DNA of 64,000 nt from Linum tenue (taxonomy: Eukaryota; Streptophyta; Magnoliopsida; Malpighiales; Linaceae): the NCBI GenBank assembly GCA_946122785.1, contig CAMGYJ010000006.1, forward strand, positions 46,086,066 through 46,150,065, read 5' to 3'. Positions within the stretch are counted from its first letter, which is position 1, and every line of letters begins with the position of its first letter. This document shows positions 9,697 to 21,501 of this stretch, piece after piece. The translations under genes were made by a program, and so were the position numbers. A model generated the notes under the pieces. The model was not told the origin of the DNA. It made no database searches and saw only the letters and a program-made list of their open reading frames with translations.

Positions 9697-10724
9697 CGTA
9701 ACTTGTGGATGCTTCATCCACCTCGACATTGTCCTCATCTTGGACTCCACTTGCCCCTTCAACTTCTTCTTCAACCTCCCTTCCTTCTTCACTTTGTTCC
9801 TCCCCTTGGGAACACTCAAGATCTTCCCCCCTCTTCAATGCTTTCTTCCTCCTCTTCAACCTCTTCTTTCTCCATCGCATTCATGTCTCCAAGCACGAAT
9901 TTGAGGGCAAAATGCAATACAAGGTCATAGAAGGGATTCTCTTGCTCCTCCACACTCGTGCCTTTGTCTTCAATGTTTCTTTCGAGAAGGGGAAAGTGAT
10001 GGGAGTCATCAATGCAACCTTCTTGTTCATCCTCACCATAGGAGCTCTCCGGGGTGAGTTCTTCTTGCTCCACACGGTTGTCATTGATTGCTCCTTCAAC
10101 CTCCTCTTTCTCCTCCAATAATGATAGGCGATAGCTTTCACAAGCTCGAGCCACTTTCTCTTCTAGTGTCAAACCGGGAAGAGGGAGGGGTTGGAAATCC
10201 ATGTCGGAGCTCATTCATCCAAAGGTCTCATGGCTTGCCTCTTCGACCTCCTCTCTATCTTCCAATTGTAGGAGGCGATTGTGAGCAAGCTAGGCATGTG
10301 CTTGCTCAACAAGCTCTGCTTGCCTCTCCGTGCATCGATGGAGCTCCTACGCCTCCTGAAGAAAGGTTGATGCGATAGGGCCAGCGATGGGAAGATCTGA
10401 ATTGGAGCATCCTTCGTCGGTACCCCGAGAAAATTGCTCTACCATGAGCTCCAAGTTTCTCTTTGGATCCGGTTGTGGAGCGGCACATGGACTTGATGAT
10501 TGTCCCATGAAGGCCTCCATGGCCAACTCCAACTTGGATTTCTCCTCGGGTTGTGGAGGGAAACCTTCTTGATATGGGGAAGCCTCTTCATACCCCCAAT
10601 GGTATGGTTGTTCTTCTTGGAAGGGGGGTTGGTAATAGAACCCGGATCCTTGGCTTCCCCCTTCTTATTCACTCCATCAAGCTCCGGGGTACCCCCACCT
10701 ATTGTAAAAGTCATTGGGATCCAT
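9697..10724 (-). pseudogene. Acidic gag-like ORF of element F (broken)
   Basis: It starts at the ATG on 10724 (peptide MDPNDFYNRWGYP) and is interrupted by several stops and frame changes. The N-terminal part is rich in Tyr, Pro and Gln with FYYQPP-type motifs. The central part is acidic with a conserved ARACES/ACARL-type motif (best open piece 9816-10214). The C-terminal IPLGGCD block known from E and B is lost at the truncation. Function unknown; its position right after the PBS makes a structural (gag-like) role likely. Confidence 0.6.
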
Positions 10725-10908
10725 GATTCATAACCTACACAAACAAAAACACAAAAAGAAAATCAAACAAACACAAACCACCCTTCAAGATGAAGAGTGG
10801 GTAAACAAAACACAACACGAAACACAAAACACAAAACACAAACAAAATGGTAAGATAGAAAATGCTAGATTAACACTAAGCGACCTTTTCAAATTAATAG
10901 ACCGCGGT

Positions 10909-10926
10909 TCCCCGGCAATGGCGCCA
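10909..10926 (-). other. Primer-binding site of F (tRNA-Asp type)
   Basis: The minus strand reads TGGCGCCATTGCCGGGGA, close to the complement of a plant tRNA-Asp 3' end, six bases from the LTR end at 10933. Confidence 0.8.
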
Positions 10927-10932
10927 AAAACT

Positions 10933-12641
10933 TGACTCGCACGAAACTACACCACAAATTAATCCCGACTAGAACCCAAGTTCTTAAACTCTTGTCGGGT
11001 GCAGTATAGAGCAAGTATTTAAATTGTCAACCCGGGCCGATCCATGTACCCCTACTTCAATCGCTTAGGTTGTTATCTAGCAAGAAACTTTTGGGTTTAT
11101 AACTAATGGAACTACAAACTAACTATCAAGGAAAAGTAAATAAAGGAAAAGTCTAACTAAGGGAGTTTCACCCGGGAGTTTCTTCCCCCTAACTAGCTAC
11201 CATGACTCGTTGGATTGAATGAAGTCGTGTGGTGTAGGTGGTTGTGAACCGCGGGGGTGAGCAACTAGTGGTCGATTTGTCACGGAATCAAATCACTCAC
11301 CAGATCTAGGGGAACTACTACAAGGAGCAACTAGTGATCCATTTGTCACGGGATGGATTCACTGGAGGTCGATTTGTCACGGGATATATCCTCTCACTCA
11401 TTCACTAGTGGTTGCCTAGGTCTTTCCCTCAAACCGGAGTTTGAGCGGCTTAATCACAACCAACCTAGATGCAAACTGGTAATTGCAATCCATAGAGGGA
11501 TGCATATGTGGTCGGAGACCACAATCTCAATTGCTAAACCGAGGTAAGCATGAAAAGCCGTGTCACTCGAACCTCTCGGTTTAGACAATCGTAGTTGAAT
11601 TACTCCCTCATTCAACTCTAAGGCCAGACGACTTAATCGCGATTAACCGACTTGCTTAACTCAATATTGAGGGTTGCCCTAACTTAACCTAGTTTAGGTG
11701 GTTTAGAAAGCGGAAGGAAAACCAACTCGATTGAGTCTCACTTGGAAGGGGGATTTTCCTCTTTAAGCTAGGCTAAGGTGGCTAATTACATTGCTAGAAC
11801 CAACATACACAAACCTAAGGGTGCTAAGCACAATTATACACAACCCTTAGATTGCTAAGCACGAGCATGCACAATCACCATGAAAACACCTCTAATACTC
11901 AAATTGATGCAAACCCACACTTAATCATTCAATCTAAACAATTAATTACAAAGTATTAGTTAGAGATCTACAACACCCAAGAGAAAAGAGTGAGTTTCTA
12001 GAGAGAGAGAGGGGGATTACAAATTTGAGCTCAAGATCTTCTTCTAGGCTTGAATCTTCCACCCAAGCCTCCAATGATGCTCCAAGATCACTCTAGCACT
12101 CTCTCTCTCTTATTAGAACTCCCCTTTGGTGTTTAGGTTGAAACCCTAGAGAAAGGAAGTGTTCCTTCTCCAAAAACCAGCTCTCCCTTCTCTCTCCCCG
12201 CTGCTGTCTTCATATTTTCCCGAGAGTGATCAGTTCGGACGCGTTGGCTAGTTCACGACCGTGAACACCTAAACGCGTCCGTCAACTCCGTGTCGTCCAA
12301 AACGCGACGCTTCGCTCTGCTGGGTTCACTACCAATGGCCCCATTTCACGATCGTAGAGACCGTGAACTGCCTTGTCCGGTCGTGAACTTCGGCTGTTTC
12401 CTGGACGCCTTCAATTCACTGCTACGAGGCAATTGTCACGGTCTTCGGACTTTTCTTCGGTTTTTGCGCTTTTTTACCTCCAATTATCCCAAAGTTCGAC
12501 CTCGACCCTTCAACACATGCTAGGACCTGAAATGTATCAAAACAAGCACAACCTAGCGTGAAATATGTCGAGGAATGATGAAATGCTAAGCTAAACGAAA
12601 AAGAAATGAGGGGTAAAATGTGTACATTTGGGCCCGAATCA
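10933..12641 (-). repeat. 5' LTR of element F (about 1.7 kb)
   Basis: The minus strand runs from TGATTCGGGC (12641) to CGAGTCA (10933). It contains GTTCACGACCGTGAAC (12251-12266), a perfect-arm palindrome of the same kind as in the other LTRs. The right boundary is inferred by alignment with the B LTR and from the point where Tat gag similarity begins. Confidence 0.65.
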
Positions 12642-13917
12642 AATGGCATCAAAGGAAAGCTGACAGGGTTCGACGAAAAGTTAGTGGGGTTTGATGAGAA
12701 ACTGACGGATTTTGATGAGATGAAAAGCCAACTCAACACAATATTGAGCAAATTGTCACGAAAGGGGAAGGAGGTCACAACAAACGAGGAAGAAACCATA
12801 TTTGATGTCGACAACCACTATGAGCCACGTGAGGGACATGCCACAGGTAGTAAATTTGTCCTCATATCTTCAAAGAACAAAGGCGACAATGGTGACATAG
12901 GGCCATCAAAGCATGAAAAATCAGGAGAACCCGAGAAGCAAGAAAAACATCAAGTTGAAGCTATGTTGGAAGAAAAATTAGAACATACGAATGAACGTAT
13001 AAGAAGCATAGAAGGATTTGAACCGTACGAGTCTATGGATGCATCAAAACTATGTCTATTCCTAGATGTCGTGATTCCTCACAAGTTCCAAATGCCAGAA
13101 TTTGAAAGATACAATTGCACCACTTGCCCAAAGAGTCATCTAGTCACGTACTGCAATATAATGGCCAATCACATCCAAGATGAAAGGCTAAGGATACATT
13201 GATTCCAAAATAGCTTAAGTAATTCTGCACTAAGATAGTATATGCAATTAGAGAAAACAAAAGTGAGAAGATGGCAAGACCTAGCCGATGCATTCATGCA
13301 ACATTATCAGTATAACCCCAGACTGAGAAGATCTGAGGAATATCGAAAAGAACGAGAAAGAGTCTTTCGAAGAGTATTCTCAGAGGTGGAGAGAGAAAGC
13401 CGCAGACGTTCAACCTCCACTGTCAGAAAAAGAGATGGTGTCAATCTTCTTCAGAACACTTATTACAACAATATGGTTGGAATTACCACAACCTCATGTT
13501 GCGAATGCTGCAATAATTAATCAACGTCCAAATTTTGCTACTCAACGAGCCATCCAGAGCCCGGCACGAGTCGCACCACCACCAATTAACCAAGACCAAA
13601 ATAATTATGGGAGATACAGGAAACCCATCCATATCGATCCTATCCCTATCACATACACCGAACTTCTCCCTCAGCTAATTCAGCGTAACCTAATCTCCCC
13701 AATACCATGTGAACTTATGAAACCTCCTTATCCAAATTGGTACAAAACAGACCAACATTGTGCTTACTACTCGGGAGTAGCGGGACACTCAACTGAAGAT
13801 TGCAGATCGCTCAAGATCAAGGTTCAACAAATGATGGATACTGGCTGGGTAAAGTTCGAAGAAGAGCCAAAATGTCCAGATGTCAACAATAACCCACTGC
13901 CAACTCATGGGAATTAG
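12642..13917 (+). pseudogene. Gag remnant of Tat/Ogre-like element
   Basis: Two main open pieces (to 13202 and 13242-13917) are joined by frame breaks. The first has coiled-coil-like repeats (GFDEKL, DFDEMKSQL) and the block GFEPYESMD..LCLFLDVVIPHKFQMPEF typical of Tat/Ogre gag. The second ends with YTELLPQLIQRNLISPIP..PPYPNWY and a zinc-knuckle-like C-x2-Y-x4-H-x4-C region (HCAYYSGVAGHSTEDC), in which one Cys appears replaced by Tyr, then NNNPLPTHGN. Stops at 13201, 13518 and after 13917 make it non-functional. Confidence 0.75.
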
Positions 13918-16767
13918 TAGGCAAACTAAAAGGCAAAGCTCGATTTAAGGATGGTGTTGATCCTATCTAGTAAATAAAATACCGAGATAATTTGCCATAG
14001 CAAAATGTTTACCACTTTTGCTTCTATCATCATAAATAAAAGGTCTCTCGTGTTTTGGCCTCTTTCAGAGCATTGTGTGACCATTATCAATCTTAATTTA
14101 AGAGTTCACATCAATGGTTTTTCATTATCAAAATAACAAATACCGCTTCGGATCCTTTTAAAAACGGATTTATTTTTTATAAAATGAAAGCCATCCAAAT
14201 TCAATTTTATTTTCAAGTTAAGCCATGAGATTTTCATGCTAAGAAAATTTGAACACCCCACTGGTGTCGAGCGATTATAAACACCATGCTACTATCGATA
14301 TGTTAGCACCCACTAGTGTTGAGAGTCTACGTGTTTTGCTAAAATCAAGATATAAACACCATATTGGTGACCATGAGTTACGTGAGATAATAGTTAAAAG
14401 GTGTAATGAGTATACGACATCATGCTACTTGTAGAAACTCGTCACCACTATAGTCGACTTTTGCCAACAAATGAGGCTTAGTTTACGTGAAGTCATATAG
14501 CCAAATCCCGATGCACAGGGAGCCTAATATTACTATCATAGCAAGAAAACCCTCACAGAGTCTCGTGACTTGAATATTGAGGAAGATCAAGGATATAATT
14601 TATCATACAAAGGAATCACACGTAGGAAGCACTCATGTCCTCGGTTCAGGAGCTTACATCCTTACAGGCGGAGAGCGTCCATTAAACTTACACATCCAAG
14701 TCCGATCGTGAGATATTTGCGCAATACCGGCAAGCACATGGGGTCAGCATCCCCACTTTTACCAAAAAGAATAGTCAATTTAATCTAGTTATTGAGAAGT
14801 GGCACTCACATCATCGATCATCAAGAAGACTCTTTACCTTTCGATAATTGTCCTACCAAATACGAGTGCTAGATTAGGGAAAAAGTGAAACGTATATGGG
14901 GACATGACAAAGTCAAGTAAGTCCCACAAAAAAAAAATGAAAAGCAAAAAAAGAAATGACAAAAGAAAAACAAACAAAATGTTGTGGGGCTTACAATCTG
15001 GGCGACCCCGGGTTAACATTTAAATTACCAGCCACCAGCACCAAGTCAAGGTCTTTGCCGATCAATCTCAAGATACAGCAAAAAGGACCTTCAAACAAGA
15101 AAACTCTAGCCAAAATCACTTCATCCTATGGTACTCATCATTTCGAGAGAAAGTCAAAAGCCGAAACTTCACCAGGATCAACATGTAAAGGTCAAACAAG
15201 AATCTCGACAAGTCCACAACCAGATTGCATTCGCAAAAACCTTAACCTTCAACTCGTGAAACCAGAATTTCAAGTACTGGGGGGGAAAACCATTTGAAGA
15301 TACATCCCCAGAAAAATGCCAAGTCCACCAGTAATTTGGGACAGGACTTCGTCAACAAAAAGATAAGATAATAGTGGCTCTTAACCCATCAAGTCAATCG
15401 CCCACTTTGGGGGCAAAGTAGAAATCCGTCTATGAGAAGCTTCACAAGGATAAAGTCAGCATTTCGTATATCTACCACTACTCCGAGTAAACAATGTTTT
15501 CAGATGGGAAGTCTCTTACCTTTGGAGTCATATCATACAAAAGCCTCAGTTCATGGGAAATCAATAACGTCCACGACAAAACTGGGAGGGATCTTCTAAA
15601 TCAATTACACAAAGACTTCCATATTGAGTAAATCTTCACAAGGAACATAGTTTGCCATAAGCATAAAAGAAGACATCTCAAGGTAACCAGAATCTTAATG
15701 GTAGCTGAAATGTCATAAACTCAAAACACCTATAGGGATGAGTGAAACTGAAATCAAGAGCGAGAGCGAGAGCTTGCTGATATCCTCATAATGAAAGCAA
15801 GAGTGAAAGCGAGGGCTTACTGACGTTCTCATGGCTTGGCTTACACTTCTTTTACTGGAAAAGAAAATCAAATTTGGCCACATGGCAACTACCACGCAAA
15901 AAAGGTTTCATCCAGTTTGCACACACTTCTCGAAAGCAAAGTCTTGATATGGTTTTCATTTTTAATTCTCTAATAAACATTTTCAAACATTTTTGTATTC
16001 GTCTTAAGTCAAGATTGATAAGGTCACTCTTTGTTCCGAAGAATAGAAAGTGAGTACCAAATCTTCGGGGGCAAAACCAATACACCATGGAAGATGGGGA
16101 AGTCTGAGTACCCAGGAACCAGATTATTTAACTTTTCACCCATGAGTTGATGAAGAAATCTCAAGACGTATGAGAACATTCAGATCTCATGAAGCCAACC
16201 AGCCAATCAATTATACTTCAAATGCATAGCAGGAAAGAAGTCTTACTATACCACACGGACCGAGAGTTATACGACTACGAAACATGTGTGCCTAAGCCTG
16301 GTCGACCAAAAGGATGAAGCATTACACACCCTCAGCTCACCCAACAAAGTATATCCTCACACAACTACCACCACAAAGATAAGTTTCAAGAGAGCAAGCT
16401 GAAAGTCTCTCCAACCTAAGCAAAAGCTGAGGATCAAGTTGAACAAAAGGAAATGTGAGTTCCTAGTAGATGAGCAATTTAAAGGAACCCCGAGCAAAAA
16501 CAAGACAACAAACAAAAAATAAAGCAACATAGTTTTCATAGCATTGTCAAATGCATCATATCCTCTTTTCAGTCAACGTTCAGGACTACATTAGCATGAT
16601 GCATCCTACAATCATTCTCAAAATCATTCTGAGATTCATTACACAACATCATCATACATCAAAGTGACTTGCTATGCTTCATGATCACTTCCTAAAATTT
16701 CTAAAATGTCTTTCTAAATGTACATGAAAACTTTTCATGCGAAATACCACTATGCATTTACCACACG
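13918..16767 (+). other. Non-coding interior of Tat-like element
   Basis: AT-rich DNA with no convincing coding potential. Several TTGGGGGCAAA-like words (15280, 15407, 16068) resemble polypurine-like motifs of Tat/Ogre 3' UTRs. No pol motif is visible, so pol was deleted or has decayed beyond recognition by eye. Confidence 0.55.
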
Positions 16768-17720
16768 TTAGCTTGATCTTTATCGCTAACATTTTCTCAT
16801 TGCTTGACTTGATTTCTATCACGAGTAATTTGAGTACATCGTTACAAAATTGTTGGCTTGATCTTTATCACTAACATTTTCTCATTACATGATTTGATTC
16901 CTATCACAAGCAATATGAGTACATTATCCTTAAACGAATTGTTATCTTGACTTGTTGTTACCATTTTCTCATTGTTCTATTTGATTTCTATCATAGACAA
17001 TTTTAGTACAATATCCTTTACAAGATTGTTAGCTTGATCTTTATCGCTGAGACTTCTCTCATTGTTCTATTTGATTTCTATCATAGACAATTTGAGTACA
17101 ATATCATTTACAAGATTGTTAGTTTGATCTTTATCACTAACATCTTCTCATCGCTTGATTTGATTCCTATCACAAGCAATTTGTTTACAACGTCCCTTAC
17201 AAAATTGTTAGCTTGATCTTTATCGCTGACACTTTACTCAGTGTTCTATTTGATTTCTATCATAGACAATTTGAGTAAATCGCCCGGGCAAAATTGTTAG
17301 TTTGATCTTTATCACTAAAATCTTCCTCATTGTTTGAAATGATTTCTATCACAAGAAAGTTGAGCACATCGTCCTTATCAAATGATTGGCTCGATCTTAT
17401 CCCTATCATCTTTCTCATTCGCCAACATTATTTCTACCACAGACAACTTAAGTACATCGTTATTTGCAAAATGGTTAGCTTGATTTTATCGCTAGCACTT
17501 ATTCCGAAGTTCATTTCAATTTCTATCATAGAAGACCTGATTATATCATTGTTACAATATGAGTTAGCCTGATTTCATTGTTGACATGTTTCAAATTGAT
17601 GACTTGTTTCTATCACGAACAACTTAAGTGTTGTTACCAAATGATCAGTTTGATTTTATCACCGACCATTCTCTAATACAATTTGGTTACCATCATCTTA
17701 ACAATATGGATATATCATTG
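16768..17720 (+). repeat. Tandem repeat array, about 88-bp period, about 11 units
   Basis: Units start near 16768, 16852, 16941, 17027, 17118, 17208, 17298, 17387, 17475, 17562 and 17644 with the core TTAGCTTGATCTTTATCGC. Units 17027/17208 and 17118/17298 match in alternation, suggesting a dimeric unit of about 180 bp. Each unit also has two related halves (TTGATCTTTATC and TTGATTTCTATC). Confidence 0.85.
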
Positions 17721-17820
17721 TTCCCAAGAGGCTAGTTCAATTTCCGCTTCTAAGATGTTCACATTTTAAAATGTGTTGTCTTTTATAGAACTTTGTATAA
17801 CTCTTTATACAAAGAGATAT

Positions 17821-17835
17821 ACAAAGGGGGGAAAC
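17821..17835 (+). other. Polypurine tract of Tat-like element
   Basis: ACAAAGGGGGGAAAC precedes the LTR start TGTAGACACC. Confidence 0.8.
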
Positions 17836-18667
17836 TGTAGACACCACATTTTGTCCGGGTTCGAAACTTTATGACTACATTTGAACAATTTGGAAAGGGC
17901 AACCCAAATTAGACGACAATACAATTTTGGTTCGAGTTCCAATGAGGTGAAGAAGTTGAGTTCAATATCAAGAAAGCGCACAACAAAGCATCATTGAAGA
18001 ATTGGATACATGATACAATCATTCAATCGTAATACAATGATTTGGTTTCATATACGATGTGTAAATGAATCTTAAATACAAGTGGCATAGTCTATTTTCA
18101 ATCTAAAACAATCTTGGCCCATCACTTGGCAGGCCCAACCAGCACAAAGCCTGCAATAGAAAGAAAGAAAATCAGTTAGACAAAGCCCAAGGCAGCACAA
18201 AATCAAGACCAGCGAAGCCCAAAAGCAATTCCAGCTCAACCCACAAACTGAAACTAGAGGGGGTTTGGCCCAAACCCAGCTTAACCATATCCAAACTGTG
18301 GCCAGTCAGAATCGACTTTGTAGGTGGAGGTCTCATAATTGACCTCAAAACTCGACCAATCAGAAAGGAGCACTCTAGTTTCAACCCAACAACGACCAAT
18401 GACCAAGCAACACGTGTCATACGTTTTTACTATAAGATGAGCTCTTCGGATTTTGATTTGGGGGGGGGGGGGGAAGACGACCAAAATATAAATTTGATAG
18501 GCAAAAAGACTTTCTGGTCCTTTCGTTTTACTCTTTCTTGAGAGACTCAATTCAGTTTGGAGATCTGCGAGATAGGAGCATAAAGGGGCATTCTTAGAGC
18601 CAGAATTCCCATATAGGTTGGTGTTCGTAATCTCAACCTTCTTTTTATTGATAAGATCTCATGTAGT
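17836..18667 (+). repeat. Partial 3' LTR of Tat-like element (repeat R2)
   Basis: It starts TGTAGACACCACATTTTG after the polypurine tract. From about 18152 it matches R3 and from 18373 R1. Both matches continue past the point (about 18668) where this copy changes into E-type LTR sequence, so this LTR is probably truncated. Confidence 0.65.
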
Positions 18668-19236
18668 CTACATCGTCCACACCAAGGTTTCATCCTAGGT
18701 TCTATCTAGGAAGGCTAACCTACGGTAGGGGTTCGGTCGCCTCGGCCATCGTAGGTCCCTATTCATACATTTATCTCGATTTGCTTGATGGCGCATACGC
18801 GTCTAACCCTAGAACTCCATACCCAGCGTAGAAGCATAAAGTAGGCTAATAGAGAAGATTAGGGCGAATTACCCAAATACAATCAAGGATAGAATAGCAA
18901 AAGAATTAACTAGTTAACCACATTCATTCATTCAAACCCTAAAATATTCATACATACACAATAATCCCTAAAACTAGGGTTTGGGGTTTAGAACCCCTAG
19001 TACCTTAGAGGACTACTCCATAAAGGAGGGAAGAAGAAACATAGAAGAAATTAAAGAAGACTTGGGTTGAGGAAGATGCTCCCTCTCTTCAAGCTCCTTC
19101 TCCTTCCTTCAGCTTCTCTCTCTTCTCTCTCTCTCTCTCTAAAACCACAAATTTCTCTCAAAATCAACTCATCTAAAAGGGGAAAAGGGGTATTCTATTT
19201 CTAGGCAATCTGGGGACGGAGAAGTTCGCGGCCAGA
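18667..19236 (-). repeat. 3' LTR of E, outer fragment
   Basis: Matches 25620-26186 of the 5' LTR (for example TATCTAGGAAGGCTA and TTCGGTCGCCTCG). It stops inside the palindromic-word region at CGCGGCCAGA. Confidence 0.75.
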
Positions 19237-21364
19237 TGCATGCAATGGAAAGAAAGAAAATCAGTTAGATAAAGGCCAAGGCGGCCCAAAATCAAGACCA
19301 GCGAAGCCCAAATAGCAATTCCATATCCAAATTGTGACCAGTCAGAACCGACTTTGTAGGTGGAGGTCTCACAATTCACCTCAAAACACGACCAATCAGA
19401 AAGGAGCACGCTAGTTTCAACCCCAACAACGACCAATGATCAAGCAATACGTGTCATACGTTTTACTATAAGAGGAGCTCTTCGGCTTTTGAATTTGGTG
19501 GGGGGGGGGGGCAGAAAAAAAAAGACGACCGAAATATAAATTTCATAGGCAAAAAGACTTTCTAGTCCTTTCGTTTTCTCTTTCTTGAGAGTCTCAATTC
19601 AGTTCGGAGATCTGTGAGATAGGAGCATAAAGGGGCATTCTTAGATCCCATTAAGGTTGGTGTTTGTAATCTCAACCTTCTTTTTATTAATAAGATCTCA
19701 GGTAGTCGATTTTATGATCAATCACAATACCGTTATAATCATCCATCTGCTTGCCTGTTTATCTCTGTTAGCTTTATTTATTTCACGAGCTGCTTCACAT
19801 TTAAGCCATCGGTACAGTTTCTATTTAAGCAATATACTATTACTGCAATCTACATATATCCGATTCCTTTCAAATGAACGTCGTTTATGTAACAATAACT
19901 TATATGTCCCATCTAAATCTGCTTGCTTTAGTTACTATCATTAGCCTAATTTCTTGGTAAGCATCTTTTTGCACTTTAGTCAAGTTCCAATTTCTTTTTA
20001 AGAATATATAACTTAAACCAACATATAGCTTTGAATCGTCAAAATTTCATCAACAGAAACAATATACTTTTCTTTTTAAAACCAAATCCAACAAAAATCA
20101 ACATATCACAATACATTAAAATTTTACAAACCCATAACTGTTTTTGAAAATTAACCCTAGTCTACTGAAAATCACAAGCAGTAGTAGTGATTTAGTCTAG
20201 CCTCTAACAAAATCACAGGCATAAGTGATTTATATTCGCCAAAATTAGCAATTTTAGGGCATGTCAATTGATTTTCTATTGAAGAAAATTCTTTTCTTTA
20301 GGCAAACTATAGCATATCAATAGCTACATCTAAAACCATTGACCAAATAACCAAGCATAAAAATTCGAGATCATCAAACTCATACACATCTTGCTTCCAA
20401 ACCACAGAGCTGTAAATAATAGTCCGTTTATTTAGTTTAATTTCTCCTAATCATACCAAAATCGAGGTTAGAAGTGCCTCACCCAGATTTGGCCTCTCTT
20501 TCAAACCTGCAAAAAAATGAAGAGTAAAGTCTGAATTAGATCAAACTTTTGTTTAAAATAAAAAGACAAATAAGATAACAGATTGAGCACAAGGATTTAG
20601 AAACTGAAAGTCTCACCTTTGCTTCTATTCGCCGGCGACCACGTCCTTCCTCCGAGACCAGAAAACGAGTATCTTTTTCTTCGTCCTTAGTCCGAAGCCA
20701 GATACCAAAAACATAAGAAAATGAAAGAAAAATTAGTAGAGTCTGAATTAAAATCAGAAAAATAAAAGACAATACCATGCATGTTACGACTTTACCTAGA
20801 TCGAGAGTCTTCCAATCATATTTGAGTGACCGACGGCGGTATCCTTGCCTTTTGCTGCTGTAGGCGGCAGCGTGACCCGCTGCCCGTCTTCTTCTCCCCT
20901 CGGACAAATCAAAACCCATAAGGAAAATATCAGAATCCCAATCTTAAACCAGAAAAATATAAAATTAATTTTTTTTTATCTTTAAACCGATAAGGGTGTA
21001 TAATTATTTTTTTTATCTTTAAACGAACGCCAGTGGGCATATAATTAAAATCGTAATGTTTACGATAAAATTATTTAATGGTCCTGTGGGACCCCCAAAA
21101 ATATAAAATTATTACTAAAAAAAATACAACCAACACATTTAACCTTATCAAACTTAAGTAGTACCAACTTTGGGTGTTGTGGGGTGTGATTTCACTTCCC
21201 TTCACGTAACCGTACTCCCGAACCTAGATTTCTAATCGCAGACCCGGTCTCGGTTCTTACCCTCAGGTTAGAGCCGACAGAAGAGTGTTCGATCCAGTCC
21301 AAGTAAGATCGATGGTGACTTAAAAAGCTAACGCGACCCCGACCCCGGAGGGACGATTGCGACA
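19237..21364. repeat. Repeat R3 inserted in E's 3' LTR
   Basis: 19237-19691 matches the Tat-type LTR (R2), and 19405-20961 matches R1 including the minus-strand exon-like block (peptide SSKRQGYRRRSLKYDWKTLDLG near 20790-20860). 20961-21364 is different DNA; on the minus strand it starts TGTCGCAATCGTCCC, which looks like an LTR start. No TSD was found, and the site also lost part of the E LTR, so the history is composite. Confidence 0.55.
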
Positions 21365-21501
21365 CACCCTAAAATCACATCAAACTCACATAGGAATGAA
21401 ATAGGAATGCAATCGATGATGTTCAAGTAATTATGAACATGAATTAACACGAAACAAACCTTGATATGTGGGTTAAATAACACTAATCTAGGTGTTATCG
21501 A
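21365..21501 (-). repeat. 3' LTR of E, inner fragment
   Basis: Matches 26582-26718. On the minus strand it starts TCGATAACACC, with one extra base compared with the expected TGATAACACC, next to the polypurine tract. Confidence 0.75.

Larger units (their letters stand above)
9697..12641 (-). mobile_element. Element F: non-autonomous LTR retrotransposon, 3' truncated
   Basis: On the minus strand it has a 5' LTR (10933-12641), a tRNA-Asp-type PBS and an acidic gag-like ORF. Homology with elements E and B stops near 9697, so the 3' part and 3' LTR are missing. It sits in the gag region of the Tat-like element, whose coding similarity starts directly at 12642. Confidence 0.75.
12642..18667 (+). 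mobile_element. Tat/Ogre-like Ty3/gypsy element, decayed
   Basis: It has a gag remnant, a long non-coding 3' region with tandem repeats, a polypurine tract and the start of a 3' LTR. RT, RNase H and integrase are not detectable. Tandem repeats in the 3' UTR are a known trait of Tat/Ogre elements. Its left end is cut by element F and its right end is lost at the junction with E (about 18667). Confidence 0.75.

Noticed and set aside
10719..10935. Small basic ORF (10714-10935, plus strand)
   Set aside because: It spans the leader between PBS and ORF start of element F on the opposite strand and is Lys/Gln/Thr-rich because of ACAAA repeats.
19237..21364. Simple insertion of R3 into E's LTR
   Set aside because: No TSD is visible and about 400 bp of the LTR is missing at the site, so the event was not a clean insertion.
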